Below are positions 33,845 to 43,205 of a DNA stretch of 64,000 bases, piece after piece. A model generated the notes under the pieces. It was given only the letters and a program-made list of their open reading frames with translations, did no database searches and was not told where the DNA came from. The translations under genes were made by a program, and so were the position numbers. The stretch comes from Rhodoblastus sphagnicola (lineage in GTDB: Bacteria > Pseudomonadota > Alphaproteobacteria > Rhizobiales > Beijerinckiaceae): assembly GCF_002937075.1 (NCBI RefSeq), contig NZ_NHSJ01000045.1, forward strand, positions 1 to 64,000. The letters run 5' to 3'. How positions within the stretch are numbered: position 1 is the first letter of the stretch; each line of letters begins with the position of its first letter.

Positions 33845-34576
33845 TTATCCGAAAACCGGAGGCCACTTTTCGGAAATCCTGCTTAGGCTCGCGAGCAGCG
33901 CCGCGAGCAGGCCCGTGACGAAAATCCCGTCAAAAGTCCCGGCGCCGCCGATCGACGCGACCGGCGCGCCGAGCGTCGACAGCAGGCCGAGGTTGAGCAC
34001 GTCGGCGCCCAGCAGCACCCCGAGGCTGCCGCCGACATAGGCCAGCGGCGCGAGTTCCTCCCACGACACGATGGCCGCGACCAGAGCGGCGGCGATGGGG
34101 GGAACGAAGATCGGCAGGGCGATGCCGACGCCGCGAACGGGCTGCGCCAGCATGTGGCAGATGACCGTGATCACGGCGGTCGTGACCAGCGCGCGGCCCC
34201 AGATCCCCCGCGTGGCCATCAGATAAAGCGAAAGCAGCGTGGGGATGAGCGCGCCGCCGACATTGATCGCGAGGACCACGCCGGGTTCGTCGATAAATTC
34301 GGGAACCGGATAGCGCATGCCCAGGAAGGACACGTCGCCCGGCGCGACAAGATCGCCGCCGGACAATTCGGCGATGGGAATGTCGATGGAGGAGCCAAGC
34401 AGCGAAGCGGCGAGCAGCGCCAGCGCCCAACCGGAGGAGACGCCCAGACTCATATAAGCGAAACGCAGGATGCGGATCTGAACGAGCAGCAGCAACAGCC
34501 CGAGGCAGAGAGCCAGAATCGCCAAGAAAGGCCACGCCAGCGGGATGTAATGGAGATAGGCCGAATGGGCGGCCAT
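33845..34576 (-). CDS. DUF1614 family multipass membrane protein
   Basis: The 243-residue protein has about seven hydrophobic segments. It contains the conserved block IDIPIAEL near 67-75, and a late AYVGGSLGVLLGADVLNL followed by SIGGAGTFDGIF, which I associate with DUF1614. I prefer the ATG at 34576 (MAAHSAYLHYIPLAWPF) to the GTG at 34591. The function is unknown. It starts 16 bp after the stop of the small gene upstream. Confidence 0.75.
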   Translation of the reverse strand: MAAHSAYLHYIPLAWPFLAILALCLGLLLLLVQIRILRFAYMSLGVSSGWALALLAASLLGSSIDIPIAELSGGDLVAPGDVSFLGMRYPVPEFIDEPGVVLAINVGGALIPTLLSLYLMATRGIWGRALVTTAVITVICHMLAQPVRGVGIALPIFVPPIAAALVAAIVSWEELAPLAYVGGSLGVLLGADVLNLGLLSTLGAPVASIGGAGTFDGIFVTGLLAALLASLSRISEKWPPVFG

Positions 34577-34591
34577 GAGGCCTCGTGACAC

Positions 34592-34834
34592 TCAGGCGGA
34601 AGCTTTTTCACCCACCGCCGGCTCGAACGCCTCGGCCGGCGCGCCCCACACGACCAGTCCGGGACCAAATTGCACATCAAGCTTCTGTGCGGACCGTCCG
34701 CCGCGCAAAAGGCTGTAACGGCACATCACCGCCCCCACGGCCTCTCTCGGAAGATTGAGGCGTCTCGCGAGAGGCGACGCCGTTTTCAGGCGAACTGTTT
34801 CACCAGTGATCATGACAATGGCTCTCGTTCGCAT
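34592..34834 (-). CDS. Small conserved hypothetical protein
   Basis: The 80-residue frame contains VRLKTASPLARRLNLPREAV and CRYSLLRGG, then a beta-rich GLVVWGAPAEAFEP. A shorter start at 34813 (MITGETVRLK) is equally possible. I cannot name a family. It probably shares a transcript with the downstream DUF1614 gene, 16 bp away. Confidence 0.55.
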   Translation of the reverse strand: MRTRAIVMITGETVRLKTASPLARRLNLPREAVGAVMCRYSLLRGGRSAQKLDVQFGPGLVVWGAPAEAFEPAVGEKASA

Positions 34835-34915
34835 TTTTCTGGCGCGACGTTAAACCGCAGCAGATTTAACTTTTATATTATTACCGCAGCGCAGCATGTC
34901 CAGCCCAAATTTAGG

Positions 34916-35587
34916 TCAAGCCGTAAATTTAATCACTTTTTCAACAGATCGCTTAAGCTCTGGCAGCACTTCGGCCTCAAACCAGGGATTGCGCCGGAGC
35001 CAACCGGTGTTGCGCCAGGAGGGATGGGGCAGGACGATGAGGCGCGGCGCCGCCTCCCGCCCCGCCGCGAAATGCCGCACGCATTCCGCCATGAGCGCCT
35101 TGCGGTCATAAGCGCGTCCCAATCTTCGCGCGTGAAAATCCTGCGCGGCGCGCCCCACGGCAACCACCAGTTCGACCTGCGGCATCAGCGCGAACAAGGC
35201 GTCATGCCAGCGCGCGCGACATTCGGGACGCGGCGGTCGGTCGGCCCCGCGCGCGTCATAGCCCGGAAAACAGAAACCCATCGCCGCGACGGCCACACGC
35301 GACACATCGTAGAACCGTTCGCGGTCAAGCCCCAGCCAGTCCCGCAGGCGGTCGCCCGAAGGGTCATCAAAGGGCAGTCCGCTGGCGTGAACGCGCGCGC
35401 CGGGCGCCTGACCCGCGATCAGCAGTCGCGCCGTCCCGGACACCCGCACCACCGGGCGCGGCGCATGCGGCAGCGGCGCGCCGATGGGGTGCTCGACACA
35501 GATGCGGCAGGCGCCGATCCGCTCGACCAAGGCGGCGAGTTGATCCGCCGCCGCGGGCGACGTCGGTTGCGCCGCGCATTCGTCCAT
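34916..35587 (-). CDS. Uracil-DNA glycosylase family protein
   Basis: The 223-residue protein has C-R-I-C near the N-terminus, motif A GQAPG with a DDPSGDRLRDWLG follow-up, and motif B LPHPSWRNTGW. These are the marks of the bacterial UDG superfamily enzyme that removes uracil or related lesions. I start at the ATG 35587, one base after the GST stop. The longer open frame upstream is an out-of-phase reading of the GST gene. The operon with a glutathione S-transferase suggests a stress-repair context. Confidence 0.85.
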   Translation of the reverse strand: MDECAAQPTSPAAADQLAALVERIGACRICVEHPIGAPLPHAPRPVVRVSGTARLLIAGQAPGARVHASGLPFDDPSGDRLRDWLGLDRERFYDVSRVAVAAMGFCFPGYDARGADRPPRPECRARWHDALFALMPQVELVVAVGRAAQDFHARRLGRAYDRKALMAECVRHFAAGREAAPRLIVLPHPSWRNTGWLRRNPWFEAEVLPELKRSVEKVIKFTA

Positions 35588-35588
35588 C

Positions 35589-36200
35589 TCAGGCCGCCGC
35601 GCTCGGGCGGGACGACACCTCCGCGCGCCAGCGGGCGAAATGCCCGAGGTCGTCGGCAAACGCAATGCGCGCCGGCCTGGCGAAGTCGGCCGCCACCAGC
35701 GCGGTGATATCGGCGATGGTGAAGACATCGCCCGCGATATAGCGCCGTTGCGCCAGTTCGGCGTCGAGGAAACGGGCGAATCTTTCGGCGCGCGGCTTGT
35801 TCGCCTCCGCCCATTCGGCGATTTGCGGCTGCTCCATCTCCCGCATGGCCGGATGGCTGTGGCGGAAGGCATGGATGATCGGCGCCAAAAACTCAAATTC
35901 GATGCGGCGCTGCCACATTTCCACCCGCGCCCGCTCCAGCGCGTCGCGGCCGAACAGCGGCGGTTGCGGATAAAGTTCCTCGAAGTAGCGGCAGATCGCC
36001 ACGGATTCGGTGAGGATTTCGCCGGAGTCCAGCTCCAGCGCCGGCGTGCGTCGCAGCGGATTGACGGCCGAAAACTCCGCGCCCTTCTGCTCCAGTCGGC
36101 CGAGATCGACGCTGACCATGGGGAGCGAGACGCCCTTTTCGGCCAGAAAGATGCGCACCCGCCGGGGATTGGGCGCATGGGGGGAATCATAGAGCTTCAC
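35589..36200 (-). CDS. Glutathione S-transferase
   Basis: The 203-residue protein has the thioredoxin-like N-terminal domain (MKLYDSPHAPNPRRVRIFLA) with the E-S-V-A-I glutathione-binding turn near 66-70. The all-helical C-terminal domain has the GDVFTIADITALVA capping motif. It should conjugate glutathione to electrophiles in the cytoplasm. The UDG gene starts one base after its stop. The subclass is not clear. Confidence 0.9.
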   Translation of the reverse strand: MKLYDSPHAPNPRRVRIFLAEKGVSLPMVSVDLGRLEQKGAEFSAVNPLRRTPALELDSGEILTESVAICRYFEELYPQPPLFGRDALERARVEMWQRRIEFEFLAPIIHAFRHSHPAMREMEQPQIAEWAEANKPRAERFARFLDAELAQRRYIAGDVFTIADITALVAADFARPARIAFADDLGHFARWRAEVSSRPSAAA

Positions 36201-36345
36201 GAACGCCTCCTGTTCGCCAAGGCAGGGCGCCGCCGCCCGTCCGCCGTGGATGGTCTTCCATTTCTAACCGGGCGGCAGGCGATCCTTAAGCATTTTCGCC
36301 CATGGTCGATGAACGGTTTCTTGAGTGTGTCTGGTTCGCGTCGGT

Positions 36346-37884
36346 ATGGAGAATGTCACGGCAGATATGATCGCGCGCGGCCGGTTCGACGGGCGCTCGA
36401 CCGAACGACGGCGCATGGCCAATCGCCTGCGGGAAGCGCGGGAAAAACTGAGTTCGGCCGGCGCCGGCAATGTAAATTTCGATATCGAACTGCTGCGCCT
36501 CTACGCGGAAGGGCGCATGGCGGCGATTCTGCCCCAAATCATGCTCTGCCAGGCCATAGCGGCGATGACGACGCTGTGGCTGCCCACGCTGGTCGTTCTC
36601 ATCTGGCTCAGCTTCACGCTGAGCGCGCTGGCGCTCGCCTGCCTGCTCGCTCGCCGCTTCCTGAAACTCAACCGCGCCGATCTCGACGCCCGCTCCTGGT
36701 ACGCGCGCTTCACCTTCGCCGAAGCGGTCAACGGCGTCGCCTGGGCCTCGTTCGCCATTCTCATGGCGGGGGTCAACGACCATTGGGCGACCACCTATGT
36801 CATGGTGGTGTTCATGCTGGCGGCGGCCATCCATACCGTGGTGGCGGCTTTCGTGCCCGGCGCGGTTTACGCCGTCCTCACGCCGCTCGCCGCAGGCGTG
36901 GTGTTCTACATGTCGCCCACCAGCTTGCAGGGGCCGGTGGCGCCGCTCACCCTGCTCGCCTGCTCCACCCTGCTTTATTTCGTGATTCTCGCCCGCCGCA
37001 TTTACGCCAGCCATGTCGATTCGCTGGCGTTCCAATCGGAAAAGGACATGCTGATCGCCGAACTGGAGCAGGCCAAGGCCAATTCCGACGAGGCGCGCCG
37101 CCGCGCCGAAGAGGCGAGCCTGGCGAAATCCCGCTTCCTCGCCACCATGTCGCATGAATTGCGCACGCCGCTGAACGCCATCCTCGGTTTTTCGGAAGTG
37201 ATGAAGAGCGAGTTGTTCGGCGCCCATGCGGTTGCGGCCTATCGCGACTATTCCAACGACATCCATTCCAGCGGCGAGCATTTGCTGAGGCTCATCAATG
37301 AAATCCTCGACCTGTCGCGCGTCGAGGCCGGCCGCTACGAGTTGAAGGAGGAATCGGTCTCGCTGCCTGGCGTGATCGACGACTGCCTGCGCCTGCTGAC
37401 GCTGCGCGCCCGCAAGCGCGAGGTGACCATGACCGATGTGGTCGAGCCCAACATGCCGCGCATCTGGGCCGACGAGCGCGCGGTGCGCCAGATCGTGCTG
37501 AATCTCCTGACCAATGCGATCAAATTCACGCCGCCCGGCGGCCAGGTCATCGTCAAGGTCGGCTGGACCAAGGTCGGCGGCCAGTATTTTTCCGTGCGCG
37601 ACAACGGTCCGGGCATTCCGGAAGACGAAATCCCCATCATCATGTCCTCGTTCGGACGCGGCTCGATGGCGCAGAAGAACGCCGACGAAGGCACAGGACT
37701 CGGCCTTCCCATCGTCAAGGGGCTGGTCGAGTTGCACGGCGGCACATTCACCTTGCGCTCGAAACTGCGCGAGGGCACGGAAGTGCTGGTCATCCTGCCG
37801 CCGGAGCGGGTGATGAACTCGCTGCCGCAGATGGAAGCCCCCGTCAACGCCGAGCGCAGGCAGGGTCTGCGCGGCGCGGCCTGA
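36346..37884 (+). CDS. Membrane sensor histidine kinase (PleC/DivJ-like HisKA type)
   Basis: From the ATG at 36346 the product has 512 residues. About six membrane helices (about 60-215) precede a coiled segment (LEQAKANSDEARRRAEEASLAKS). The H-box SHELRTPLNAILG follows near 268, with an F-S-E-V-M-K-S tail that is typical of alphaproteobacterial PleC/DivJ/PdhS-like kinases. The N-box NLLTNAIKF is near 386, G1 DNGPGIP near 419 and G2 GTGLGLPIVKG near 449. No response regulator gene adjoins. The signal and partner are unknown; control of cell cycle or polarity is a possibility. Confidence 0.85.
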   Translation: MENVTADMIARGRFDGRSTERRRMANRLREAREKLSSAGAGNVNFDIELLRLYAEGRMAAILPQIMLCQAIAAMTTLWLPTLVVLIWLSFTLSALALACLLARRFLKLNRADLDARSWYARFTFAEAVNGVAWASFAILMAGVNDHWATTYVMVVFMLAAAIHTVVAAFVPGAVYAVLTPLAAGVVFYMSPTSLQGPVAPLTLLACSTLLYFVILARRIYASHVDSLAFQSEKDMLIAELEQAKANSDEARRRAEEASLAKSRFLATMSHELRTPLNAILGFSEVMKSELFGAHAVAAYRDYSNDIHSSGEHLLRLINEILDLSRVEAGRYELKEESVSLPGVIDDCLRLLTLRARKREVTMTDVVEPNMPRIWADERAVRQIVLNLLTNAIKFTPPGGQVIVKVGWTKVGGQYFSVRDNGPGIPEDEIPIIMSSFGRGSMAQKNADEGTGLGLPIVKGLVELHGGTFTLRSKLREGTEVLVILPPERVMNSLPQMEAPVNAERRQGLRGAA

Positions 37885-37947
37885 GTCGGGTTGGCGGACT
37901 GAGGGCTCCTCGCGGGCCTGATCGTCCAGGGCAGCATGGCCGCTTGC

Positions 37948-38988
37948 TTACGCCTTGTTATCCACGCCCGCCGAGGCGAAAGTCGCCATGTCGCGGTGGC
38001 AGGCCACCGCCGCCTTGACCAGGCCGATCGCCAGGGCCGCGCCCGAGCCCTCGCCGAGACGCATCCCCAAGTCGAGCAGCGGCTTCTTGCCGAAGCGCTT
38101 CAAAATTTCGGCGTGCGCGCCCTCCGGCGAGAGATGGCCGGCGAGGCAATGGTCGAGGCTCGACGGATCGATGGCGTGCAGGATCGCGGCGGCGGAGCAG
38201 ACGACATAGCCGTCGAGCAGAACCGGGATGCGCTCCTGGCGCGCGGCGAGAATCGCGCCGGCCATGGCCGCGATCTCGCGCCCGCCGAGCCGCCGCAGCA
38301 CTTCCCAGGGGTCGGTGAGATCGGGCTTGTGCAGGGCGACGGCGCGCTCCACCGCCGAAACCTTGCGCTTCAGCCCGGCGTCATCGAGGCCGGTGCCGCG
38401 CCCCACCCAATCCGAGGCCGCGCCGCCGTAGAGCGCGTGATAGATGGCGGCGGCGGAGGTGGTGTTGCCAATGCCCATTTCGCCGAGCACGAGCAAGTCG
38501 GCGCCGCCGGCGATCGCCTCCATGCCGAACGCGACCGTCGCCGCGCATTCGCGCGCGTCCATCGCCGGGGCTTCGCAGAAATCCTTGGTCGGGATTTGCA
38601 GCGCCAGTTCAAACACTTTCAGTCCCGCCCCCCAGGTGGCGCAGATCTGGTTGACCGCCGCGCCGCCGGCGGAAAAATTCTTCAGCATCTGCTCGGTGAC
38701 GCTGGCGGGAAAGGGCGAGACCCCTTGCGCGGTCACGCCGTGATTGCCGGCGAACACGACGACCGTCGGGCGCTCGATGGTGGGACGTTCCTTTTCCTGC
38801 CAGGCGGCGAGCCATTCCACGATCTCTTCGAGGCGGCCCAGCGCGCCCGGCGGCTTGGTCAGTTGCGCGTCGCGCGCGCGCACCGCCGCCACGGCCCGGG
38901 CTGACGGCCCCGGCATCTGCTTGATCAGGATGTTGAAGGCGTCGAAGGGAAGGTCGCTGGACATGTCGGCTCGCGCATTGGGACTCAT
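37948..38988 (-). CDS. cobT: Nicotinate-nucleotide--dimethylbenzimidazole phosphoribosyltransferase CobT
   Basis: The 346-residue protein matches CobT in length and motifs. They are PPGALGRLEEIVEWLA, FAGNHGVTAQGVSPFP, LLVLGEMGIGNTTSAAAI, GRGTGLDD and the catalytic-Glu region HLSPEGAHAEILK near the end. It activates dimethylbenzimidazole for the lower ligand of vitamin B12. An internal ATG at 38964 could be the true start. No other cobalamin gene lies nearby. Confidence 0.93.
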   Translation of the reverse strand: MSPNARADMSSDLPFDAFNILIKQMPGPSARAVAAVRARDAQLTKPPGALGRLEEIVEWLAAWQEKERPTIERPTVVVFAGNHGVTAQGVSPFPASVTEQMLKNFSAGGAAVNQICATWGAGLKVFELALQIPTKDFCEAPAMDARECAATVAFGMEAIAGGADLLVLGEMGIGNTTSAAAIYHALYGGAASDWVGRGTGLDDAGLKRKVSAVERAVALHKPDLTDPWEVLRRLGGREIAAMAGAILAARQERIPVLLDGYVVCSAAAILHAIDPSSLDHCLAGHLSPEGAHAEILKRFGKKPLLDLGMRLGEGSGAALAIGLVKAAVACHRDMATFASAGVDNKA

Positions 38989-39070
38989 GCGCCGCTCTTA
39001 AAACATGAGCGCGCAAAGGGAAATGCTCCGGCGCAAACGCGGGGGCTTTTGATGTCGGTCAAGGTCGCAG

Positions 39071-39919
39071 CTACATTTCGCGACAGGACCGCAGGGCGCG
39101 CGCGATCGCGACGCCGCGCGCCTCCCGCAGCGCCTCCAGCGCGCTTTCGTCGGGGTCATCTGGGCATTCGAGCCCGACACAGGCCTGGCGCGCCGCGTCG
39201 AGCAGCGCCGCCTTGGGATAATCAGCGCCGGAGTGGCCGGGATAGGCGCGATAATCGCACGCGCACACCATCATGAAGGTTTCGAAACGCTCCGGCGCGT
39301 CGAACGCCCCGTTGCGTTCGAGCAGCAGCGCAACCGGGCCCGCGCGCATTTTCGTGACGCGGTGCGCGCGTTCGCATTCGAGCAGGGCCTGCAAGGCCAG
39401 CGCGCGGCAATCCGCTGGCGCGTCAAGGCGCGCCGCGATGGCGAGAATGCGCGGCGCGCCGCGCTCGACATGCCGGTAATGCGCCGGCAGATGCTCCCTG
39501 GGAGAATCGGATTTGCCGACATCCTTCACGAGCAGGGCGAACCGGGCGGACAGCGGGGCCGCGATTTTCGCCGCCTCGTCGAGCGCCGCCTCGATCAAGG
39601 CGCCGAGATCGACGCTGGCCGGTTTGGCGGCGATTTGCGGCACGCCATGCAGCGCGGCGACCTCGGGCAGAATCTGTTCCAGCGCGCCGATTTCATGGAG
39701 ATAATGTAGCATGCGTCCAGGCGCGGGGCCCATCAGCCCGCGCGAAAACTCCGGCCAGATGCTTTCAGGCGGCGTGTCGAGCAGAAAACCCGCGTCGATC
39801 CGTTCGGCGAGAAGTTCGAGTTCATCCTGGTCGGGCGCGCCATCGCCCTCGGCGAGCAAGGCGACATGGCGCAGCAGGCCAAGACCCGGATGCAGTTGCG
39901 CGAAGGATTGCACGTTCAC
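39071..39919 (-). CDS. Stand-alone HD-like C-terminal half of a CCA-adding enzyme, catalytically degenerate
   Basis: The sequence follows the C-terminal half of E. coli-type tRNA nucleotidyltransferase. It has IWPEFSRGLM, LHEIGALEQILPEVAALHGVPQ, SARFALLVKDVGKSDSP, LPAHYRHVERG, and SGADYPKAALLDAARQA at the end. The nucleotidyltransferase half is missing. The HD motif that should read C-H-D-L-G-K reads V-K-D-V-G-K, so the metal site is broken. No ATG suits; GTG at 39919 is the likeliest start, since the frame upstream is a minisatellite. It may be a relic or a tRNA-binding protein with a new role. Confidence 0.6.
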   Translation of the reverse strand: MNVQSFAQLHPGLGLLRHVALLAEGDGAPDQDELELLAERIDAGFLLDTPPESIWPEFSRGLMGPAPGRMLHYLHEIGALEQILPEVAALHGVPQIAAKPASVDLGALIEAALDEAAKIAAPLSARFALLVKDVGKSDSPREHLPAHYRHVERGAPRILAIAARLDAPADCRALALQALLECERAHRVTKMRAGPVALLLERNGAFDAPERFETFMMVCACDYRAYPGHSGADYPKAALLDAARQACVGLECPDDPDESALEALREARGVAIARALRSCREM

Positions 39920-39997
39920 GGATCGCCTCCAGGGATCGCCTCCAGGGATCGCTTCCAAGTATCGCTTCCAAGTATCGCTTCCAAAGATCGCCTTCAG
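39920..39997. repeat. 13-bp minisatellite, six units
   Basis: Six consecutive 13-bp units run from 39920 to 39997. The first two are identical (GGATCGCCTCCAG), the next three read GGATCGCTTCCAA or GTATCGCTTCCAA, and the sixth is AGATCGCCTTCAG. The array abuts the start of the CCA-like gene. Unit number could vary between strains by slippage. Confidence 0.9.
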
Positions 39998-40043
39998 GAC
40001 TCGGACTGTCCCGGTCGCTTGCAAGCGCCTTGCCAGAACGCAA

Positions 40044-40104
40044 GATCGCTGCGCGATCCGCGGGAGATCGCTGCGCGATCCGTGCGCGAGATCGCTTTGC
40101 GATC
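40044..40104. repeat. Three copies of a GATCGC palindrome
   Basis: GATCGCTGCGCGATC occurs at 40044-40058 and 40066-40080, and a variant with TTT in the loop at 40090-40104. Each is a 6-bp inverted repeat GATCGC/GCGATC. They lie directly after the ispH stop region and share the GATCGC core with the minisatellite next door, so both may derive from the same seed. Confidence 0.85.
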
Positions 40105-40111
40105 CGCGGGG

Positions 40112-41071
40112 TCAGGCGACCTCTTCGCGAAGCTGGCGCGGCAGCGGGAACGAGACATCCTCGGTGGCGGTGGTCACGGTCTCGATATCCAGCTCGAACT
40201 TTTCCGCGAAAGCGTCGAGGATTTCCTCCACCAGCACTTCCGGCGCGGAGGCCCCGGCGGTGACGCCCAGGGAGCGGATGTTCTCAAGCTTCGACCAATC
40301 GAGGTCGCCCGCCCGCAGCACGAGTTGTGACGTCGGACAGCCGCTGCGCTCCGCCACTTCCCTGAGCCGCTGCGAATTGGATGAATTGGGCGACCCCACC
40401 ACGACAAAGGCGTCGACTTTGTCGGCGATGGCCTTCACAGCCGCCTGGCGGTTGGTGGTGGCGTAGCAGATATCCTGCCGGTGCGGTCCGATGATGTTGG
40501 GATAGCGCGCCTGCAACGCGGCCACCACCGCCGCCATGTCGTCAATCGACAGGGTGGTCTGCGTCACATAGGCGAGGGCGTCGTCCGGCGAAAAGGGAAG
40601 CGCCGCGACATCCTGGGCGCTCTCCACCAGAATCACCGAGCCTTCCGGCAATTGCCCCATGGTGCCGACCACTTCCGGGTGTCCCTTGTGGCCGACGAGG
40701 ATGATTTTCAAGTCGCGGCGATAGTGGAGCTCGGCTTCGAGATGCACCTTCTTGACCAGCGGGCAGGCCGCGTCGATCGCCAGGAGGTTGCGGCGTTCGG
40801 CCTCGGCGGGCACGTCCTTCGGCACGCCATGGGCGGAAAACACCACGGGCTGGCCGCCATCGGGCACCTCGTCGAGTTCCTCCACGAAGACCGCGCCCTT
40901 TTTCTTTAAAGCGTCCACGACGTAACGGTTATGGACGATTTCGTGACGCACATAGACCGGCGCCCCGAATTTGGACAGAGCCTGTTCGACGACATTGATC
41001 GCCCGGACCACGCCCGCGCAAAAACCGCGCGGCGCGCAAAGGAGGATTTTCAGGGTCGGCTTCTGGCTCAT
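40112..41071 (-). CDS. ispH: 4-hydroxy-3-methylbut-2-enyl diphosphate reductase IspH
   Basis: I start at the ATG 41071 ([20 protein letters not shown]) with GAGG upstream. The longer frame is out of line with the family. The 319-residue protein has the three Fe-S cysteines Cys12, Cys103 (ACPLVKK) and Cys202 (CYATTNRQ), plus the V-G-H-x-G-H-P-E-V block at about 127-135. It makes IPP and DMAPP in the last step of the MEP isoprenoid pathway. It is divergent from the antiporter gene. Confidence 0.95.
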   Translation of the reverse strand: MSQKPTLKILLCAPRGFCAGVVRAINVVEQALSKFGAPVYVRHEIVHNRYVVDALKKKGAVFVEELDEVPDGGQPVVFSAHGVPKDVPAEAERRNLLAIDAACPLVKKVHLEAELHYRRDLKIILVGHKGHPEVVGTMGQLPEGSVILVESAQDVAALPFSPDDALAYVTQTTLSIDDMAAVVAALQARYPNIIGPHRQDICYATTNRQAAVKAIADKVDAFVVVGSPNSSNSQRLREVAERSGCPTSQLVLRAGDLDWSKLENIRSLGVTAGASAPEVLVEEILDAFAEKFELDIETVTTATEDVSFPLPRQLREEVA

Positions 41072-41220
41072 CGCGTCCTCGTATTTGGCCCTGTTTTCAG
41101 CGGGGCGCGGGTCGGTGTCAAGCGGAAGCTTGGTCGCGGCGCGCTCCGCCCCCCTTTTGCCCAGTTCTCGCTTTAAGCCATGCAGGCGGCGATTCGACCG
41201 CGCCCAGCAACCCAATCTCC

Positions 41221-43086
41221 ATGCAAGATCTGACCGGCGAGACCTCCTTCCTCGTTCCGACCCTCATCCTGCTCGCCTCGGCGGTGATCTTCGCGCCCCT
41301 GTTCCGCCTCGCGGGACTGGGGTCGGTGATCGGCTATCTCGCGGCGGGCATGATCATCGGACCCTCCGGGCTGGCGCTGGTCGCCGACCCGCGCCTGACC
41401 CTGAACATTTCGCAGCTTGGCGTCGTGCTGCTGCTGTTCCTGATCGGCCTGTCGCTGAAGCCGGCGCGGCTGCGCGCCATGCGCCGCGACATCGTCCTGA
41501 TCGGCGTGAGCCAGATGGCGCTCACCGCGCTGCCGATCGGCCTCGCCGCCTGGAAGCTGCTGGGCCTGAGTCCGTTCGGGTCGGTCGCGACCGGCGTCGC
41601 CCTGGCCTTTTCGGCCACGGCCATCGCCATGCAATTGCTGGAGGAGCGCGGCGACGCGCAGACCGCCTATGGCCGCCGCGCCTTCGCCGTGCTGCTCGCG
41701 CAGGACATAGCCGTGGCGCCTCTGCTGGCGGCCATTCCTTTTTTCGGCGACGGTTCGTCGCTGACCGGCGCCATGCATGACGCCCTGATCGATCTGTCCA
41801 AGGCTTTCGCGGCGCTGGCCTTCGTCATCCTCGCCGGCCACTGGGCGCTCAATCCATTGTTCCGCCTGCTGGCGCGCACGGGCGCGCGCGAAATTCTCAC
41901 CGCCGCCGCCCTGCTCATCGTGCTCGGCGCGGCCGTGCTGATGCAATCGGTCGGCATGTCCATGGCGCTCGGCGCCTTCCTCGCCGGGATTCTGCTGTCG
42001 GAATCCAATTTCCGCCACCAGCTTGAAGCCGATATCGAACCGTTTCGCGGCCTGCTGATGGGCCTGTTCTTCATCTCCGTCGGCATGTCGGTGGACCAGC
42101 ATCTCATCGTCGAGCACATTGGCTGGCTGGCCGGCGCCTCGGCGGCGCTGCTGGTGGTGAAGACGGCGATCATGTTCGCCCTGTTTCGGCTCAACGGCTC
42201 TTCCAGCCGGGAATCGCTGAGCGCGGCGGGCGTGCTGACCCCGGCGGGCGAATTTTCCTTCGCCATTTTTCCACTCGCGGCCCAGACCGCGCTGATTCCC
42301 GCCGCCGATTCCAGCCTGCTGTCCGCGCTCGCCGCCATCGCCATGGTGGTCGGCCCGTTCCTGGCGAAATCAACGGATTTCCTGGTCGCGCGCTTCGCCC
42401 CCGCGCCTGCGCCGCCCGATGAGCCCGACGCGCCGCCGCCGGTCATTCCCAAGGCCCGGCGTGGAAAGATTCTGGTGGTCGGCTTCGGCCGCTTCGGCCA
42501 GATCGCCGTGCAGCCGCTGCTCGCCGAACGCATCGATGTCACCGTGATCGACACCTCCGTCGAGCGCATCCGCAACGCCGGCCGGTTCGGCTTCAAGGTC
42601 TATTACGGCGACGGCTGCCGGCTCGATGTGCTGCGCTCCGCCGGCGCCGGCGAAGTCAGGATCATCGCCGTCTGCGTCGGCGAGCGCCAGACCGCCAATG
42701 AGATCGTCGACCTGTGCCGAGAGCACTTTCCCGTCGCGAAAATCTTCGTGCGCGCCTATGACCGCATCCACGCCATCGACCTGCTCGAACGCGGCGTCGA
42801 TTTCCAGATGCGCGACACGCTGGAATCCGCCTTCGCCTTCGGCGGCGCCGCGCTCAGCGAACTGACCGGCGACGCCGACCGCGCGCGCGAAGGCGTCGAG
42901 GCGGCGCGCAGCCGCGACCTAGACCGTCTGGCGATCCAGCAGGCCGGCGGCCCGACGCCGCCCTATCTGCCGCCCGACCAGCCGCGCTTTTCGCCTGAAC
43001 CGCTGGTCAAGCCCGCAGGCAAGTCGCGCGGCCTCACCAAGGAGAGCCAGGACATCGTGGAAAGCGGCGACCTTAAAAAGTTGTGA
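41221..43086 (+). CDS. KefC-like monovalent cation:proton antiporter (CPA2) with TrkA-N domain
   Basis: The 621-residue protein has an N-terminal CPA2 exchanger domain of about 12 membrane helices (1-385), with [17 protein letters not shown] and FLIGLSLKP early. A Pro-rich linker follows. The cytosolic TrkA-N Rossmann domain has [20 protein letters not shown] near 418-437 and a [23 protein letters not shown] continuation. Relatives exchange K+ for H+ and are often gated by glutathione adducts. No KefF/KefG-type ancillary gene is next to it. Confidence 0.88.
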   Translation: MQDLTGETSFLVPTLILLASAVIFAPLFRLAGLGSVIGYLAAGMIIGPSGLALVADPRLTLNISQLGVVLLLFLIGLSLKPARLRAMRRDIVLIGVSQMALTALPIGLAAWKLLGLSPFGSVATGVALAFSATAIAMQLLEERGDAQTAYGRRAFAVLLAQDIAVAPLLAAIPFFGDGSSLTGAMHDALIDLSKAFAALAFVILAGHWALNPLFRLLARTGAREILTAAALLIVLGAAVLMQSVGMSMALGAFLAGILLSESNFRHQLEADIEPFRGLLMGLFFISVGMSVDQHLIVEHIGWLAGASAALLVVKTAIMFALFRLNGSSSRESLSAAGVLTPAGEFSFAIFPLAAQTALIPAADSSLLSALAAIAMVVGPFLAKSTDFLVARFAPAPAPPDEPDAPPPVIPKARRGKILVVGFGRFGQIAVQPLLAERIDVTVIDTSVERIRNAGRFGFKVYYGDGCRLDVLRSAGAGEVRIIAVCVGERQTANEIVDLCREHFPVAKIFVRAYDRIHAIDLLERGVDFQMRDTLESAFAFGGAALSELTGDADRAREGVEAARSRDLDRLAIQQAGGPTPPYLPPDQPRFSPEPLVKPAGKSRGLTKESQDIVESGDLKKL

Positions 43087-43205
43087 CAAATTGGCGCCTT
43101 GTCGCAAGGTCGCGCCCGCGATGCTCGTCAAGGGCTTCTTTTTGCGCTAACGTCGCAGCGCAACGTTCAAGTAGAGAACGCCTATGAATGGCTCGAGAGG
43201 CGCAA

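Noticed and set aside
34916-36190. A single 424-codon protein covering UDG and upstream DNA
   Set aside because: The first 200 residues are an out-of-phase reading of the GST gene; the real UDG starts at 35587.
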